IMG/VR virus record: IMGVR_UViG_3300044970_001657
Coordinates: 1-47,340 of that record
DNA: 47,340 nucleotides
Source: a virus
Strand: one strand, 5' to 3'
Under the pieces are notes generated by a model. The model worked only from the letters and a program-made list of their open reading frames with translations, had not been told where the DNA came from and made no database searches. This document shows, in pieces, positions 25,741-30,964 of the stretch; position 1 is the first letter of the stretch; every line of letters starts with the position of its first letter. A program made the translations under genes and the position numbers.

Positions 25741-25959
25741 AAATTTGGGGTAGACGGGTATTTTACGTACACAAATCAAAGTTTACTTTAAAGTAAGGCC
25801 CCTATATAGGTCAAAATAGGAAACAAAATTTCCTGACGCTTCTCACAGTACCCAACCTAAGTGAAATACGGGAAGAAAAAAAAGAATAGGTGGGTAGGTA
25901 GATAAGTATATCGGGGGCTGCGCATCCGTACCACGCAGAGTTCCATCGCATTTAGTTCA
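25741..25959. promoter_or_regulatory. palindrome-rich non-coding region
   Basis: No convincing gene. It contains a perfect 14-bp palindrome TTACTTTAAAGTAA (25783-25796), a perfect 10-bp palindrome CCTATATAGG (25801-25810), and GGAAA/TTTCC arms (25819-25833). A purine-rich tract and TAAGTATAT-like sequence follow. Spaced palindromes between two early genes fit operators with a promoter, or part of an origin. Neither can be decided from sequence alone. Confidence 0.5.
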
Positions 25960-26244
25960 ATGCAGAAGCAACAGGTTAAGAGCTGGCAGCATGACTGGCG
26001 TCGTAAGGTAGGCGAGCGTCCAACCGAGCAGAACCAAGCACTATTCCACAAGTATGTGGAGTATGCGCACCAAGTTCTGGAGGAGAACCAGGAGGCAGCG
26101 TTTCCTTACTCCGACGTTAGGCAAGTGTGCCAGCCACAGTATCTGTTCCAAGTGGTGAGTGAGATGCGAAGCGATAAGCTGAGCATGCGCATTTACCAGG
26201 ATGAAAGCGGACTTAAGTTAGTCGTTATCCACACGGTACGCTGA
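25960..26244 (+). CDS. hypothetical protein, 94 aa
   Basis: Unrecognised soluble protein. It has a basic, Trp/Gln-rich helical N-terminal half (KSWQHDWRRKVGERPTEQNQ) and a C-terminal beta-like part ending GLKLVVIHTVR. It stands between a palindromic upstream region and a downstream terminator hairpin, so it is probably its own transcription unit. An early regulatory role is conceivable but unsupported by motifs. Confidence 0.55.
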   Translation: MQKQQVKSWQHDWRRKVGERPTEQNQALFHKYVEYAHQVLEENQEAAFPYSDVRQVCQPQYLFQVVSEMRSDKLSMRIYQDESGLKLVVIHTVR

Positions 26245-26256
26245 CGGTTACCTCTT

Positions 26257-26277
26257 CCCCTGGGCAACCAGGGGTTT
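26257..26277 (+). terminator. hairpin terminator after 25960-26244
   Basis: CCCCTGG (26257-26263), loop GCAA and CCAGGGG (26268-26274) form a 7-bp stem followed by only TTTATG. The same stem with a GTAA loop is used as a terminator on the minus strand at 6084-6101. Confidence 0.65.
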
Positions 26278-26381
26278 ATGTAGCCCTCATGTCTTGAAAT
26301 CAACACAATTGCGTAGTATTTCACCGCGCATATGGGGCGCCGGCATCTTAGCACACCTGTGTTCAAATAGAACAGTTGGCT

Positions 26382-26398
26382 AATATCCGCCGGATATT
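26382..26398. repeat. 8-bp-arm palindrome, operator-like
   Basis: AATATCCG-C-CGGATATT is a perfect inverted repeat with a one-base centre, followed by TTTT. It may be a protein-binding operator. The rest of 26275-26381 contains a short ACACctGTGT palindrome and no gene. Confidence 0.5.
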
Positions 26399-26406
26399 TT
26401 GTGTAT

Positions 26407-26429
26407 ATCCCGACGTGAAAGGTCGGGAT
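26407..26429 (+). promoter_or_regulatory. 8-bp hairpin immediately before pseudoknot 1
   Basis: ATCCCGAC (26407-26414) pairs perfectly with GTCGGGAT (26422-26429) around a GTGAAAG loop. It ends 5 nt before the first pseudoknot, so the two may form one structured leader of the 26546 gene. Confidence 0.5.
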
Positions 26430-26434
26430 TAAAT

Positions 26435-26459
26435 CGTCGAGCTGGACGTTAAACGCAGC
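26435..26459 (+). ncRNA. putative H-type pseudoknot, copy 1
   Basis: Stem 1 is CGTC (26435-26438)/GACG (26445-26448). The loop GCTG (26441-26444) pairs with CAGC (26456-26459) after a TTAAACG linker. It lies 86 nt before ATG 26546. Confidence 0.55.
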
Positions 26460-26545
26460 AGACATAGTCTCAGGTGTTGACACTGAGATGAACTACTTGG
26501 CATCTGCACTTCAGCAGTGTAAGTCCAAGTTTACCCAGGAGAATC

Positions 26546-26944
26546 ATGGGAGTTCGTCTCTACCCCAACACCAAGGACGCCGCCAAGCTGGAGAAGCTTG
26601 CAGGTGTGCCACAAGGCACGATGGCGTTGCTCGAAATCCTTAAGGAGGCCGAGCAGCTATATCGTGCTGCACATCCAGAGGCAGATGCATGTGAAGTTGG
26701 TTACAGCTTCTATTGCATTACCAAAGGATCTGACGTGGCACAACTTGACAACTTCCTTTCCGAAGGCTGGGGCAAGTTCCAGAGTTCAGATCTTCTTTCA
26801 GGAGAAGATGTGTACTGTGGAGCAGCACCAGTTGGCAAATTAGCTTGCCAGCTACTCCTCAGGAGTTCTGGAGCTATGCCGCATTGGGACCAGCTTGATG
26901 CTCTCGACATCATTGTCGAAGCAGAAGGAGTCCACTGGGGTTAA
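26546..26944 (+). CDS. hypothetical cyanophage-type protein, 132 aa
   Basis: Begins MGVRLYPNTKDAAKLEKLAG with a good Shine-Dalgarno (AGGAG). The middle contains EVGYSFYCITKGSDVAQLDN and the end LDALDIIVEAEGVHWG. It resembles small conserved proteins in cyanophages whose function is unknown to me. The last codons (positions 26934-26940) form the 5' strand of the acceptor-like stem of tRNA-like element 1, so coding and RNA structure overlap. Confidence 0.65.
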   Translation: MGVRLYPNTKDAAKLEKLAGVPQGTMALLEILKEAEQLYRAAHPEADACEVGYSFYCITKGSDVAQLDNFLSEGWGKFQSSDLLSGEDVYCGAAPVGKLACQLLLRSSGAMPHWDQLDALDIIVEAEGVHWG

Positions 26945-27007
26945 GGCGTGATGCCGGGGGATCGAATCCCCTCCCCAGTATTGCCACAATCCCGTGGCAT
27001 CTACGGA
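26934..27007 (+). ncRNA. tRNA-like intergenic element 1 (type II)
   Basis: A 7-bp acceptor-like stem ACTGGGG (26934-26940)/CCCCAGT (26973-26979) stacks on a 5-bp T-like stem GGGGG/CCCCT with a 7-nt loop ATCGAAT (26956-26972). A mini-hairpin GGC/GCC lies between them. Downstream, TGCCAC/GTGGCA (26982-26999) forms a hairpin whose loop TCC can pair with GGA (27005-27007). Confidence 0.7.
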
Positions 27008-27015
27008 GTAACACC

Positions 27016-27195
27016 GTGTCTCAGCTCATTGCTACCTACGTCCTGATATCTGCCGCCATCATGGGCATTGGTGCCCAGATTACTGTCCATCAGTTGGACA
27101 AGGCTACTGCTAAACAGTGCATCACGCATGATTGGCCTAAGGAGGCTGATCAGATTCACCGTGACTGGTGCCTTGGCGCCGGTTACAAAATCTGA
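27016..27195 (+). CDS. small single-span membrane protein, 59 aa
   Basis: Starts GTG at 27016. An N-terminal hydrophobic segment (LIATYVLISAAIMGIGAQI, residues 4-22) is followed by a polar tail with two Cys (KQCITHDW and RDWCLGAGYKI). It is probably an inner-membrane or exported peptide. A similar layout occurs at 29081-29281. It lies between tRNA-like elements 1 and 2, and its stop codon TGA is inside the acceptor-like stem of element 2. Confidence 0.6.
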   Translation: MSQLIATYVLISAAIMGIGAQITVHQLDKATAKQCITHDWPKEADQIHRDWCLGAGYKI

Positions 27196-27265
27196 GTCCG
27201 TTTAAGCGGCACTGGCAGGTGCAAACCCTGCCTTCAGTATTGCCTACCAGGGAGATAGGCACCCT
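27192..27265 (+). ncRNA. tRNA-like intergenic element 2 (type I)
   Basis: CTGAG (27192-27196) pairs with TTCAG (27233-27237). A CCG/CGG mini-hairpin follows, then a T-like arm GCAGG-TGCAAAC-CCTGC (27215-27231). Downstream TGCCTA/TAGGCA (27241-27261) has a loop AGGG (27249-27252) that matches CCCT (27262-27265), a covarying variant of the GCGG/CCGC pairs in other copies. Confidence 0.7.
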
Positions 27266-27285
27266 ACAAACTTCAGTTCAGCACC

Positions 27286-27468
27286 ATGATCTACACAGTA
27301 CAAGTCAAGCGTGACTACAACAACCCTTGCGCTGATTACACCTTCGCAGATGCATACTTCCAGGGATGCGAGCAAAGCTTTAATACAGAGCAAGAAGCTC
27401 GTCAATACCTCAATACATTTGAGGATTGGGAGCGTTACTTGCTCACAGTAGACGCATTCCCTTTCTGA
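27286..27468 (+). CDS. hypothetical small protein, 60 aa
   Basis: Begins MIYTVQVKRDYNNPCADYTF, acidic and aromatic-rich, with a likely beta-alpha-beta fold (YLNTFEDWERYLLTVDAF). It resembles 27555-27734 and 28347-28514 in size and style (beta-strand start, acidic end), so these may be distant paralogues. There is no Shine-Dalgarno; the leader ends CAGTTCAGCACC. The stop codon is part of tRNA-like element 3. Confidence 0.6.
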   Translation: MIYTVQVKRDYNNPCADYTFADAYFQGCEQSFNTEQEARQYLNTFEDWERYLLTVDAFPF

Positions 27469-27538
27469 GTCCGTAAAAGCGGCATGCCTGGGTGCAAACC
27501 CCAGGCTCAGACTTGCCTACAGCGGAGATAGGCACCGC
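27464..27538 (+). ncRNA. tRNA-like intergenic element 3 (type I)
   Basis: This is the best-paired copy. TCTGAGT (27464-27470, including the stop TGA) pairs over 7 bp with GCTCAGA (27505-27511). Then come CCG-TAAAAG-CGG (27471-27482) and a T-like arm CTGGG-TGCAAAC-CCCAG (27488-27504). Downstream TGCCTA/TAGGCA (27514-27534) has loop GCGG matching CCGC (27535-27538). Confidence 0.75.
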
Positions 27539-27554
27539 ACACATGGAGTTATCC

Positions 27555-27734
27555 ATGGAATCAACAGCCAAAGTTTGGGTTGTTACCGCATGGGAAGAAG
27601 AGTACCAGCATCAACAGCTTTTCGCCAAGGAAGTAGATGCCAAGGCATGTGCTTCCAGGTGGGAAGATGACTTGCTGGACTCAATAGAAGTCAAGTTTGT
27701 TGACCTCTGGGAAGAAGATGTTCTTCCCTTTTAA
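27555..27734 (+). CDS. hypothetical small acidic protein, 59 aa
   Basis: I choose ATG 27555 (MESTAKVWVV) over ATG 27543 because aligning the leader with that of 28073 puts the start here. It has a beta-strand opening (KVWVVTAWEEE), a helical middle and an acidic end (FVDLWEEDVLPF). No family recognised. It is flanked by tRNA-like elements 3 and 4. Confidence 0.6.
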   Translation: MESTAKVWVVTAWEEEYQHQQLFAKEVDAKACASRWEDDLLDSIEVKFVDLWEEDVLPF

Positions 27735-27735
27735 C

Positions 27736-27801
27736 GCCTGATGGTGCAGGAGGGGTTCGACTCCCCTCCCAGGTATTGCCTACAGCGGAGATAGGCACCG
27801 C
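27736..27801 (+). ncRNA. tRNA-like intergenic element 4 (type II)
   Basis: It has the most tRNA-like loop: AGGGG-TTCGACT-CCCCT (27751-27767), a canonical T-loop sequence. GCCTG (27736-27740) pairs with CAGGT (27770-27774). Downstream TGCCTA/TAGGCA (27777-27797) has loop GCGG matching CCGC (27798-27801). Confidence 0.72.
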
Positions 27802-27815
27802 ATCAGCTCAGCACC

Positions 27816-27986
27816 ATGGACATTACCTACGGTCAATTGTTTCAATTCATGGGTACTTTTACAAACCAACAGCTTGATGACGCTCAGGTCATCGCATATA
27901 ACCTTCACGACAAACTAGGAAGAACTTACAACCAGGCACTGGTTGACATACTTATTGAAATACGTAAGGAAGAATTAGCAAGCTGA
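27816..27986 (+). CDS. hypothetical small protein, 56 aa
   Basis: Reads MDITYGQLFQFMGTFTNQQL followed by a helical stretch (DDAQVIAYNLHDKLG and ALVDILIEIRKEELAS). It is mostly alpha-helical and acidic, with no membrane segment. No family recognised. The leader CAGCTCAGCACC has no Shine-Dalgarno. It is flanked by elements 4 and 5. Confidence 0.58.
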   Translation: MDITYGQLFQFMGTFTNQQLDDAQVIAYNLHDKLGRTYNQALVDILIEIRKEELAS

Positions 27987-28054
27987 TCCGTTAAAGCGGG
28001 TGACCAGGTGCAAACCCTGGTCCTGTTATTGCCTACAGCGGAGATAGGCACCGC
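27984..28054 (+). ncRNA. tRNA-like intergenic element 5 (type I)
   Basis: Starts at the stop TGA. CCG-TTAAAG-CGG (27988-27999) is followed by a T-like arm CCAGG-TGCAAAC-CCTGG (28004-28020), extendable to 7 bp. An acceptor-like stem is not well supported here. Downstream TGCCTA/TAGGCA (28030-28050) has loop GCGG matching CCGC (28051-28054). Confidence 0.65.
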
Positions 28055-28072
28055 ACACACGGAGACACTTAC

Positions 28073-28264
28073 GTGTTCTACGTAATCCTCAACGGCGTAC
28101 AGCATAGCGTCTACTTCTGTAAAGAAGAGGCGATGGAAAACGCTGCACAACTGGACTTTATCTACAACTCACCTGAGTTGAACGATGGAGTACAAGGTGA
28201 CAACAAGGTCGAGCTACTCACTCTCCCGGAGATGATGATGTCCGACGTTGAGATGGTCATCTGA
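28073..28264 (+). CDS. hypothetical small acidic protein, 63 aa
   Basis: GTG start at 28073. Begins MFYVILNGVQHSVYFCKEEA, with a beta-strand pair, helix and acidic C-terminus ending in a Met-rich stretch (LPEMMMSDVEMVI). Its opening resembles 28347-28514 (MIVYVVMLED), so the two may share a fold. Codons near 28247-28252 form one strand of the acceptor-like stem of element 6. Confidence 0.6.
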   Translation: MFYVILNGVQHSVYFCKEEAMENAAQLDFIYNSPELNDGVQGDNKVELLTLPEMMMSDVEMVI

Positions 28265-28329
28265 CCAGGCGTGAGCCGGGGGATCGAATCCCCCACTCAA
28301 CTATTGCCCCCTGTGGAGATGGGCACCAC
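28247..28329 (+). ncRNA. tRNA-like intergenic element 6 (type II)
   Basis: GTTGAG (28247-28252) pairs with CTCAAC (28296-28301). GGC-GTGA-GCC (28268-28277) precedes a T-like arm GGGGG-ATCGAAT-CCCCC (28278-28294). Downstream TGCCC/GGGCA (28305-28325) has loop GTGG (28313-28316) matching CCAC (28326-28329), a third covarying combination. Confidence 0.7.
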
Positions 28330-28346
28330 ACAGTTTAGGTCCAGTC

Positions 28347-28514
28347 ATGATCGTTTATGTTGTCATGCTTGAAGATCCATACGCTTCTCACTTCTGTGGA
28401 GTGTATGGTACCAGGGAAGCTGCTGAGCATTATGTGCGTTCAGTAGATGACTTTGATGATGAACATTACAACATCTCTGCAGTACCAGTGCAAATGCTGG
28501 TTACTGACAACTGA
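28347..28514 (+). CDS. hypothetical small acidic protein, 55 aa
   Basis: Reads MIVYVVMLEDPYASHFCGVY then a helix (REAAEHYVRSVDDFDDEHY) and a closing strand (ISAVPVQMLVTDN), a likely beta-alpha-beta mini-fold. It is related in style to 27286-27468 and 28073-28264. No family recognised. Its last codon and stop form the 5' strand of the stem in element 7. Confidence 0.6.
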   Translation: MIVYVVMLEDPYASHFCGVYGTREAAEHYVRSVDDFDDEHYNISAVPVQMLVTDN

Positions 28515-28577
28515 TCCGTCTAAGCGGGTGACCAGGTGCAAACCCTGGTCCAGTTATTGCCACCCACTGAGGGTGGC
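28509..28577 (+). ncRNA. tRNA-like intergenic element 7 (type I)
   Basis: AACTG (28509-28513) pairs with CAGTT (28551-28555). CCG-TCTAAG-CGG (28516-28527) and a T-like arm CCAGG-TGCAAAC-CCTGG (28532-28548) follow. The downstream hairpin is a plain 7-bp GCCACCC/GGGTGGC (28559-28577) without the extra loop pairing seen in most copies. Confidence 0.68.
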
Positions 28578-28594
28578 TTACAACTCAACTCAAC

Positions 28595-28783
28595 ATGACC
28601 GCACTCAACCTGCGTAAGAACACTGCTGAGCTGCTAAAGCTCTCTGCTAAAGCTATCGAGAATGCCAAGGCACCTAACATGTCTACTGTTGGTGCCAAGT
28701 TGATCGAGTATCGTATCCGTGCGGCAGCACTCATGATACCGAACGACATGGCATTCGTTATCACACCTAAGACTGACGTCTGA
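28595..28783 (+). CDS. hypothetical small helical protein, 62 aa
   Basis: Reads MTALNLRKNTAELLKLSAKA then IENAKAPNMSTVGAKLIEYR, basic and helical, ending with VITPKTDV. The leader is CAACTCAACTCAAC directly before ATG, with no Shine-Dalgarno. It is the last gene of the tRNA-like-punctuated array. The next intergenic element is of a different kind (28785-28832). Confidence 0.58.
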   Translation: MTALNLRKNTAELLKLSAKAIENAKAPNMSTVGAKLIEYRIRAAALMIPNDMAFVITPKTDV

Positions 28784-28784
28784 C

Positions 28785-28832
28785 TCCTGCACTAAGGGCC
28801 TACGGGCCTTTTCTGCAGGACTCAACATCCTG
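28785..28832 (+). promoter_or_regulatory. three-strand attenuator-like element, copy 1
   Basis: TCCTGCA (28785-28791) pairs with TGCAGGA (28814-28820), enclosing a hairpin AAGGGCC-TACG-GGCCTTT with a UNCG tetraloop and TTTT. The same TGCAGGA can instead pair with TCCTG (28828-28832). The arrangement is conserved with different bases at 29283-29331. Confidence 0.62.
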
Positions 28833-28857
28833 TCATCAAACCTACCGAGCTCAACTC

Positions 28858-29079
28858 ATGCTCTGTTATTATCCCTACGAAGGCGCGACTGAGCGCATCA
28901 CCTGGCATGGTGGGGAATCAACCATGCTTCACTACCAGGTGCAAGTAGATGACTACAAGAGAGATCCTGATTGGATCGAACGTGAATCCCAAACACTCAT
29001 GGGAGGTATCCCATGTAGTACCAAGGAACTACTAGCTGCTATGTCTGATTACTACCAAAGCATTGTTCAACCTTCCTGA
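28858..29079 (+). CDS. hypothetical protein, 73 aa
   Basis: Begins MLCYYPYEGATERITWHGGE and continues with an acidic middle (VQVDDYKRDPDWIERESQ) and helical end (STKELLAAMSDYYQSI). Soluble, with no family recognised. The leader GAGCTCAACTC lacks a Shine-Dalgarno. The following gene starts 1 nt after the stop. Confidence 0.55.
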   Translation: MLCYYPYEGATERITWHGGESTMLHYQVQVDDYKRDPDWIERESQTLMGGIPCSTKELLAAMSDYYQSIVQPS

Positions 29080-29080
29080 C

Positions 29081-29281
29081 ATGAACGACAACTATCTCAG
29101 AAACTCTGTGATTGCCATCGTTATGGGCACAGGAGTAACCATGTTGCTATCTGCTGGAGCACAGAAACTTATCAACAACTATCACGTCAAGCATTGCCCG
29201 GCGAAGCCAGGGCATCAACTGGTGTACATACCAGGCTTTCTAATCGATCGATTTTATTGCCTGGATAAGCGTACACTCTGA
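29081..29281 (+). CDS. small membrane-anchored protein, 66 aa
   Basis: ATG 29081, one base after the previous stop. The hydrophobic span at residues 8-26 (SVIAIVMGTGVTMLLSAGA) is followed by a basic tail with Cys (HVKHCPAKPGHQLVYIPG and DRFYCLDKRTL). The layout parallels 27016-27195. Probably an inner-membrane peptide. Its role is unknown. Confidence 0.58.
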   Translation: MNDNYLRNSVIAIVMGTGVTMLLSAGAQKLINNYHVKHCPAKPGHQLVYIPGFLIDRFYCLDKRTL

Positions 29282-29282
29282 C

Positions 29283-29331
29283 GTTTGCACTAAGGGGCTT
29301 CGGCCCTTTTCTGCAGACCTCACCGTCTGCA
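29283..29331 (+). promoter_or_regulatory. three-strand attenuator-like element, copy 2
   Basis: GTTTGCA (29283-29289) pairs with TGCAGAC (29312-29318) around a hairpin AAGGGGC-TTCG-GCCCTTT and TTTT. TGCAGAC can alternatively pair over 7 bp with GTCTGCA (29325-29331). Arm sequences differ from copy 1 but keep both alternatives. Confidence 0.65.
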
Positions 29332-29355
29332 CACACTCAACCCAACTGCATACCT

Positions 29356-29613
29356 ATGCCAATCACACTTGACCACGGTCAAATTCAAGCTGCACTCAAA
29401 GAGTTTGACATCAAACAGGATGATTACTATCTACTGTTTGACACGAATGTCTACATGATTTGGTGCACTACAGGAGCAAAAGCACTACAGCTTATCACTC
29501 AAAACTCTTGTATAGCACTTGACTGTAAAGGTGAATGGTACTATCAGCACGAAATCCCTAGTGATTACATAGTACCAAGCTACGCATGCGTTAAGTACAT
29601 CCTTGCAGTCTGA
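29356..29613 (+). CDS. hypothetical protein, 85 aa
   Basis: Begins MPITLDHGQIQAALKEFDIK, then hydrophobic/aromatic strands (YYLLFDTNVYMIWCTTGAKA) and an end KYILAV. A small mixed alpha/beta soluble protein with no recognised family. Its stop is directly followed by the truncated reading frame 29614-29697, which starts without a gap. Confidence 0.55.
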   Translation: MPITLDHGQIQAALKEFDIKQDDYYLLFDTNVYMIWCTTGAKALQLITQNSCIALDCKGEWYYQHEIPSDYIVPSYACVKYILAV

Positions 29614-29697
29614 ATGAAACACACAGTACGTCTGTCACCAGGGCGATTTGTCCACCTCGATTCTTACTATGAGTCTCATGAAAACACGTCAAGATAA
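29614..29697 (+). pseudogene. truncated N-terminal fragment, 27 codons
   Basis: Reads MKHTVRLSPGRFVHLDSYYE and seven more residues, then stops. It resembles the start of the complete gene at 30200 (MKHIVKLTNNCYIHLDSYKS), sharing MKH, V, L and HLDSY. It is best read as the original 5' end of that gene, cut off by insertion of the HNH gene that begins inside it. Confidence 0.6.
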
Positions 29698-30148
29698 TCT
29701 TCCTGAGATCAGTTTATTGTGGTCTAAGTATGACTACAATCCTGTTACTGGAAGACTTATTTCAAAGCATCTTTCCAAACCGCTATCAATTACACCAAGA
29801 TTACGTAATCATTACTATACTTTATCTTGGTTGGTAGATGGCAATAAGCAATATTATTCTACGACAATTGGTCGAATCGTAATTGCCTGGGTTACTGGTA
29901 AATGGCCGACCGAAGAGGTTGACCATATTAACAGAGACACTGCAGACAATCGTCTGCATAATCTAAGAATAGTAAGTTCTCGAATTAATGCATGCAACAG
30001 ATCCAGTTTTAAAGGAGGAATTACTCAACAACGAAATGGGAAATGGCGAACGCGAATTCGCATAGACGGAAAGCAAGTAAGTCTTGGTACTTACGAGTCG
30101 AAAGAAGAAGCTATTGCTATTTACACAAAAGCTTCTGAACCAGTTTAA
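29678..30148 (+). CDS. HNH homing endonuclease with AP2 domain, 156 aa
   Basis: An HNH_3-type core is visible at VDHINRDTADNRLHNLR (residues 81-97). It is followed by an AP2-like DNA-binding segment (GGITQQRNGKWRTRIRIDGK through YESKEEAIAIY, about 113-150). I choose ATG 29678 (MKTRQDNLPE). ATG 29669 is possible. The gene is AT-rich relative to neighbours and starts inside the truncated fragment 29614-29697, while an apparently repaired gene follows at 30200. This is the structure of a mobile endonuclease invading a coding sequence. Confidence 0.85.
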   Translation: MKTRQDNLPEISLLWSKYDYNPVTGRLISKHLSKPLSITPRLRNHYYTLSWLVDGNKQYYSTTIGRIVIAWVTGKWPTEEVDHINRDTADNRLHNLRIVSSRINACNRSSFKGGITQQRNGKWRTRIRIDGKQVSLGTYESKEEAIAIYTKASEPV

Positions 30149-30199
30149 GCCTGGGCTTTTTGTAAATGTAAGTCCCAGTTTGATCTTTGTTTTATTCAA

Positions 30200-30403
30200 A
30201 TGAAACACATTGTTAAATTAACAAACAATTGCTACATCCATCTGGATTCTTATAAGTCTTGTAATGAGACTCGACTTAGTAAGATCTGCGTGGCAGCCCT
30301 GACACTAACCATTGCCGCACTCACCGCAGGTGCAGTGGTCGGCATGGACATCACCAACCCAACCCCTACTCAATATGCAGATACACATAGCATTAGTCGC
30401 TGA
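30200..30403 (+). CDS. small membrane protein with replaced N-terminus, 67 aa
   Basis: MKHIVKLTNNCYIHLDSYKS is followed by a membrane span (ICVAALTLTIAALTAGAVVG, about residues 29-48) and a short tail. The first ~28 codons are AT-rich like the HNH gene just upstream. From about 30288 base composition becomes more like other right-arm genes. This suggests the 5' part arrived with the HNH unit. The 3' end overlaps the next gene by 29 nt. Confidence 0.6.
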   Translation: MKHIVKLTNNCYIHLDSYKSCNETRLSKICVAALTLTIAALTAGAVVGMDITNPTPTQYADTHSISR

Positions 30404-30602
30404 TCGCACCGGTCGCTACGCCCATGTCTGGGGCACTGCTCCAGGCTGGGATAAGTTTGTTGATCAACTCGAAGACATTGGCTGCGAGGTGATCGAGTCA
30501 CAAACAGAAGACTGGGAAGACTGTACCAAGGAGGAAATTGCTGAGGACTGCTTGTCAGTGCATCAGCTTCTTACTGGTTCAGACTTCGTACCCCACGGGT
30601 AG
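30375..30602 (+). CDS. hypothetical acidic protein, 75 aa
   Basis: ATG 30375, overlapping the preceding gene. Reads MQIHIALVADRTGRYAHVWG then GWDKFVDQLEDIGCEVIESQ and a Glu/Asp/Cys-rich helix (EDWEDCTKEEIAEDCLSVHQ). A beta-alpha-beta opening and an acidic surface are apparent. No family recognised. Confidence 0.55.
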   Translation: MQIHIALVADRTGRYAHVWGTAPGWDKFVDQLEDIGCEVIESQTEDWEDCTKEEIAEDCLSVHQLLTGSDFVPHG

Positions 30603-30685
30603 CGTTTAAGATCAGCACCACACCACATGCGTTGTTGCATAGCTAGCAACCAGCATGTAACCTAGCCCCGTACCAACCCAACTCC

Positions 30686-30901
30686 ATGGAACTCCTCAAT
30701 CAATTCGATGTTGCCAACCCTGATCACGTCTCAGTGATTACCAGGAACAACAAGGTTATTATCTCCATCTCCAAGGATGGAACAGATGTAACCATTGGTA
30801 TTCCGACTAGGACTAGTGGCATCATCTTTGATTCAACCCCCCGACCCCCTCTGCAACAGCCAGCACCACAGGTAAAGGCTGTTAAGGAGGAAGAGGCTTA
30901 G
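30686..30901 (+). CDS. hypothetical protein, 71 aa
   Basis: Beta-rich N-terminal half (HVSVITRNNKVIISISKDG and DVTIGIPTRTSG), then a Pro/Gln linker and an acidic C-terminal tip (VKAVKEEEA). The acidic tail could be a protein-docking peptide. The leader is CCAACCCAACTCC with no Shine-Dalgarno. No family recognised. Confidence 0.55.
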   Translation: MELLNQFDVANPDHVSVITRNNKVIISISKDGTDVTIGIPTRTSGIIFDSTPRPPLQQPAPQVKAVKEEEA

Positions 30902-30964
30902 TTGTTTTCTTGATAAACAACGGTTATTAGGATTCCAAGTAACAGAACTCACCCCAACACTCCA

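Noticed and set aside
26934-28577. Calling the seven intergenic elements true tRNA genes
   Set aside because: They are only ~45-55 nt between acceptor-like strands, lack an anticodon arm and canonical D arm, and have no CCA after the stem.
26934-28577. CRISPR array
   Set aside because: The repeated units alternate with coding ORFs, vary in sequence and fold like tRNA halves; there are no uniform spacers or cas genes.
30120-30165. Terminator after the HNH-AP2 gene (AAGC/GCTT with T-run)
   Set aside because: The stem is only 4 bp, too weak to list as a terminator.
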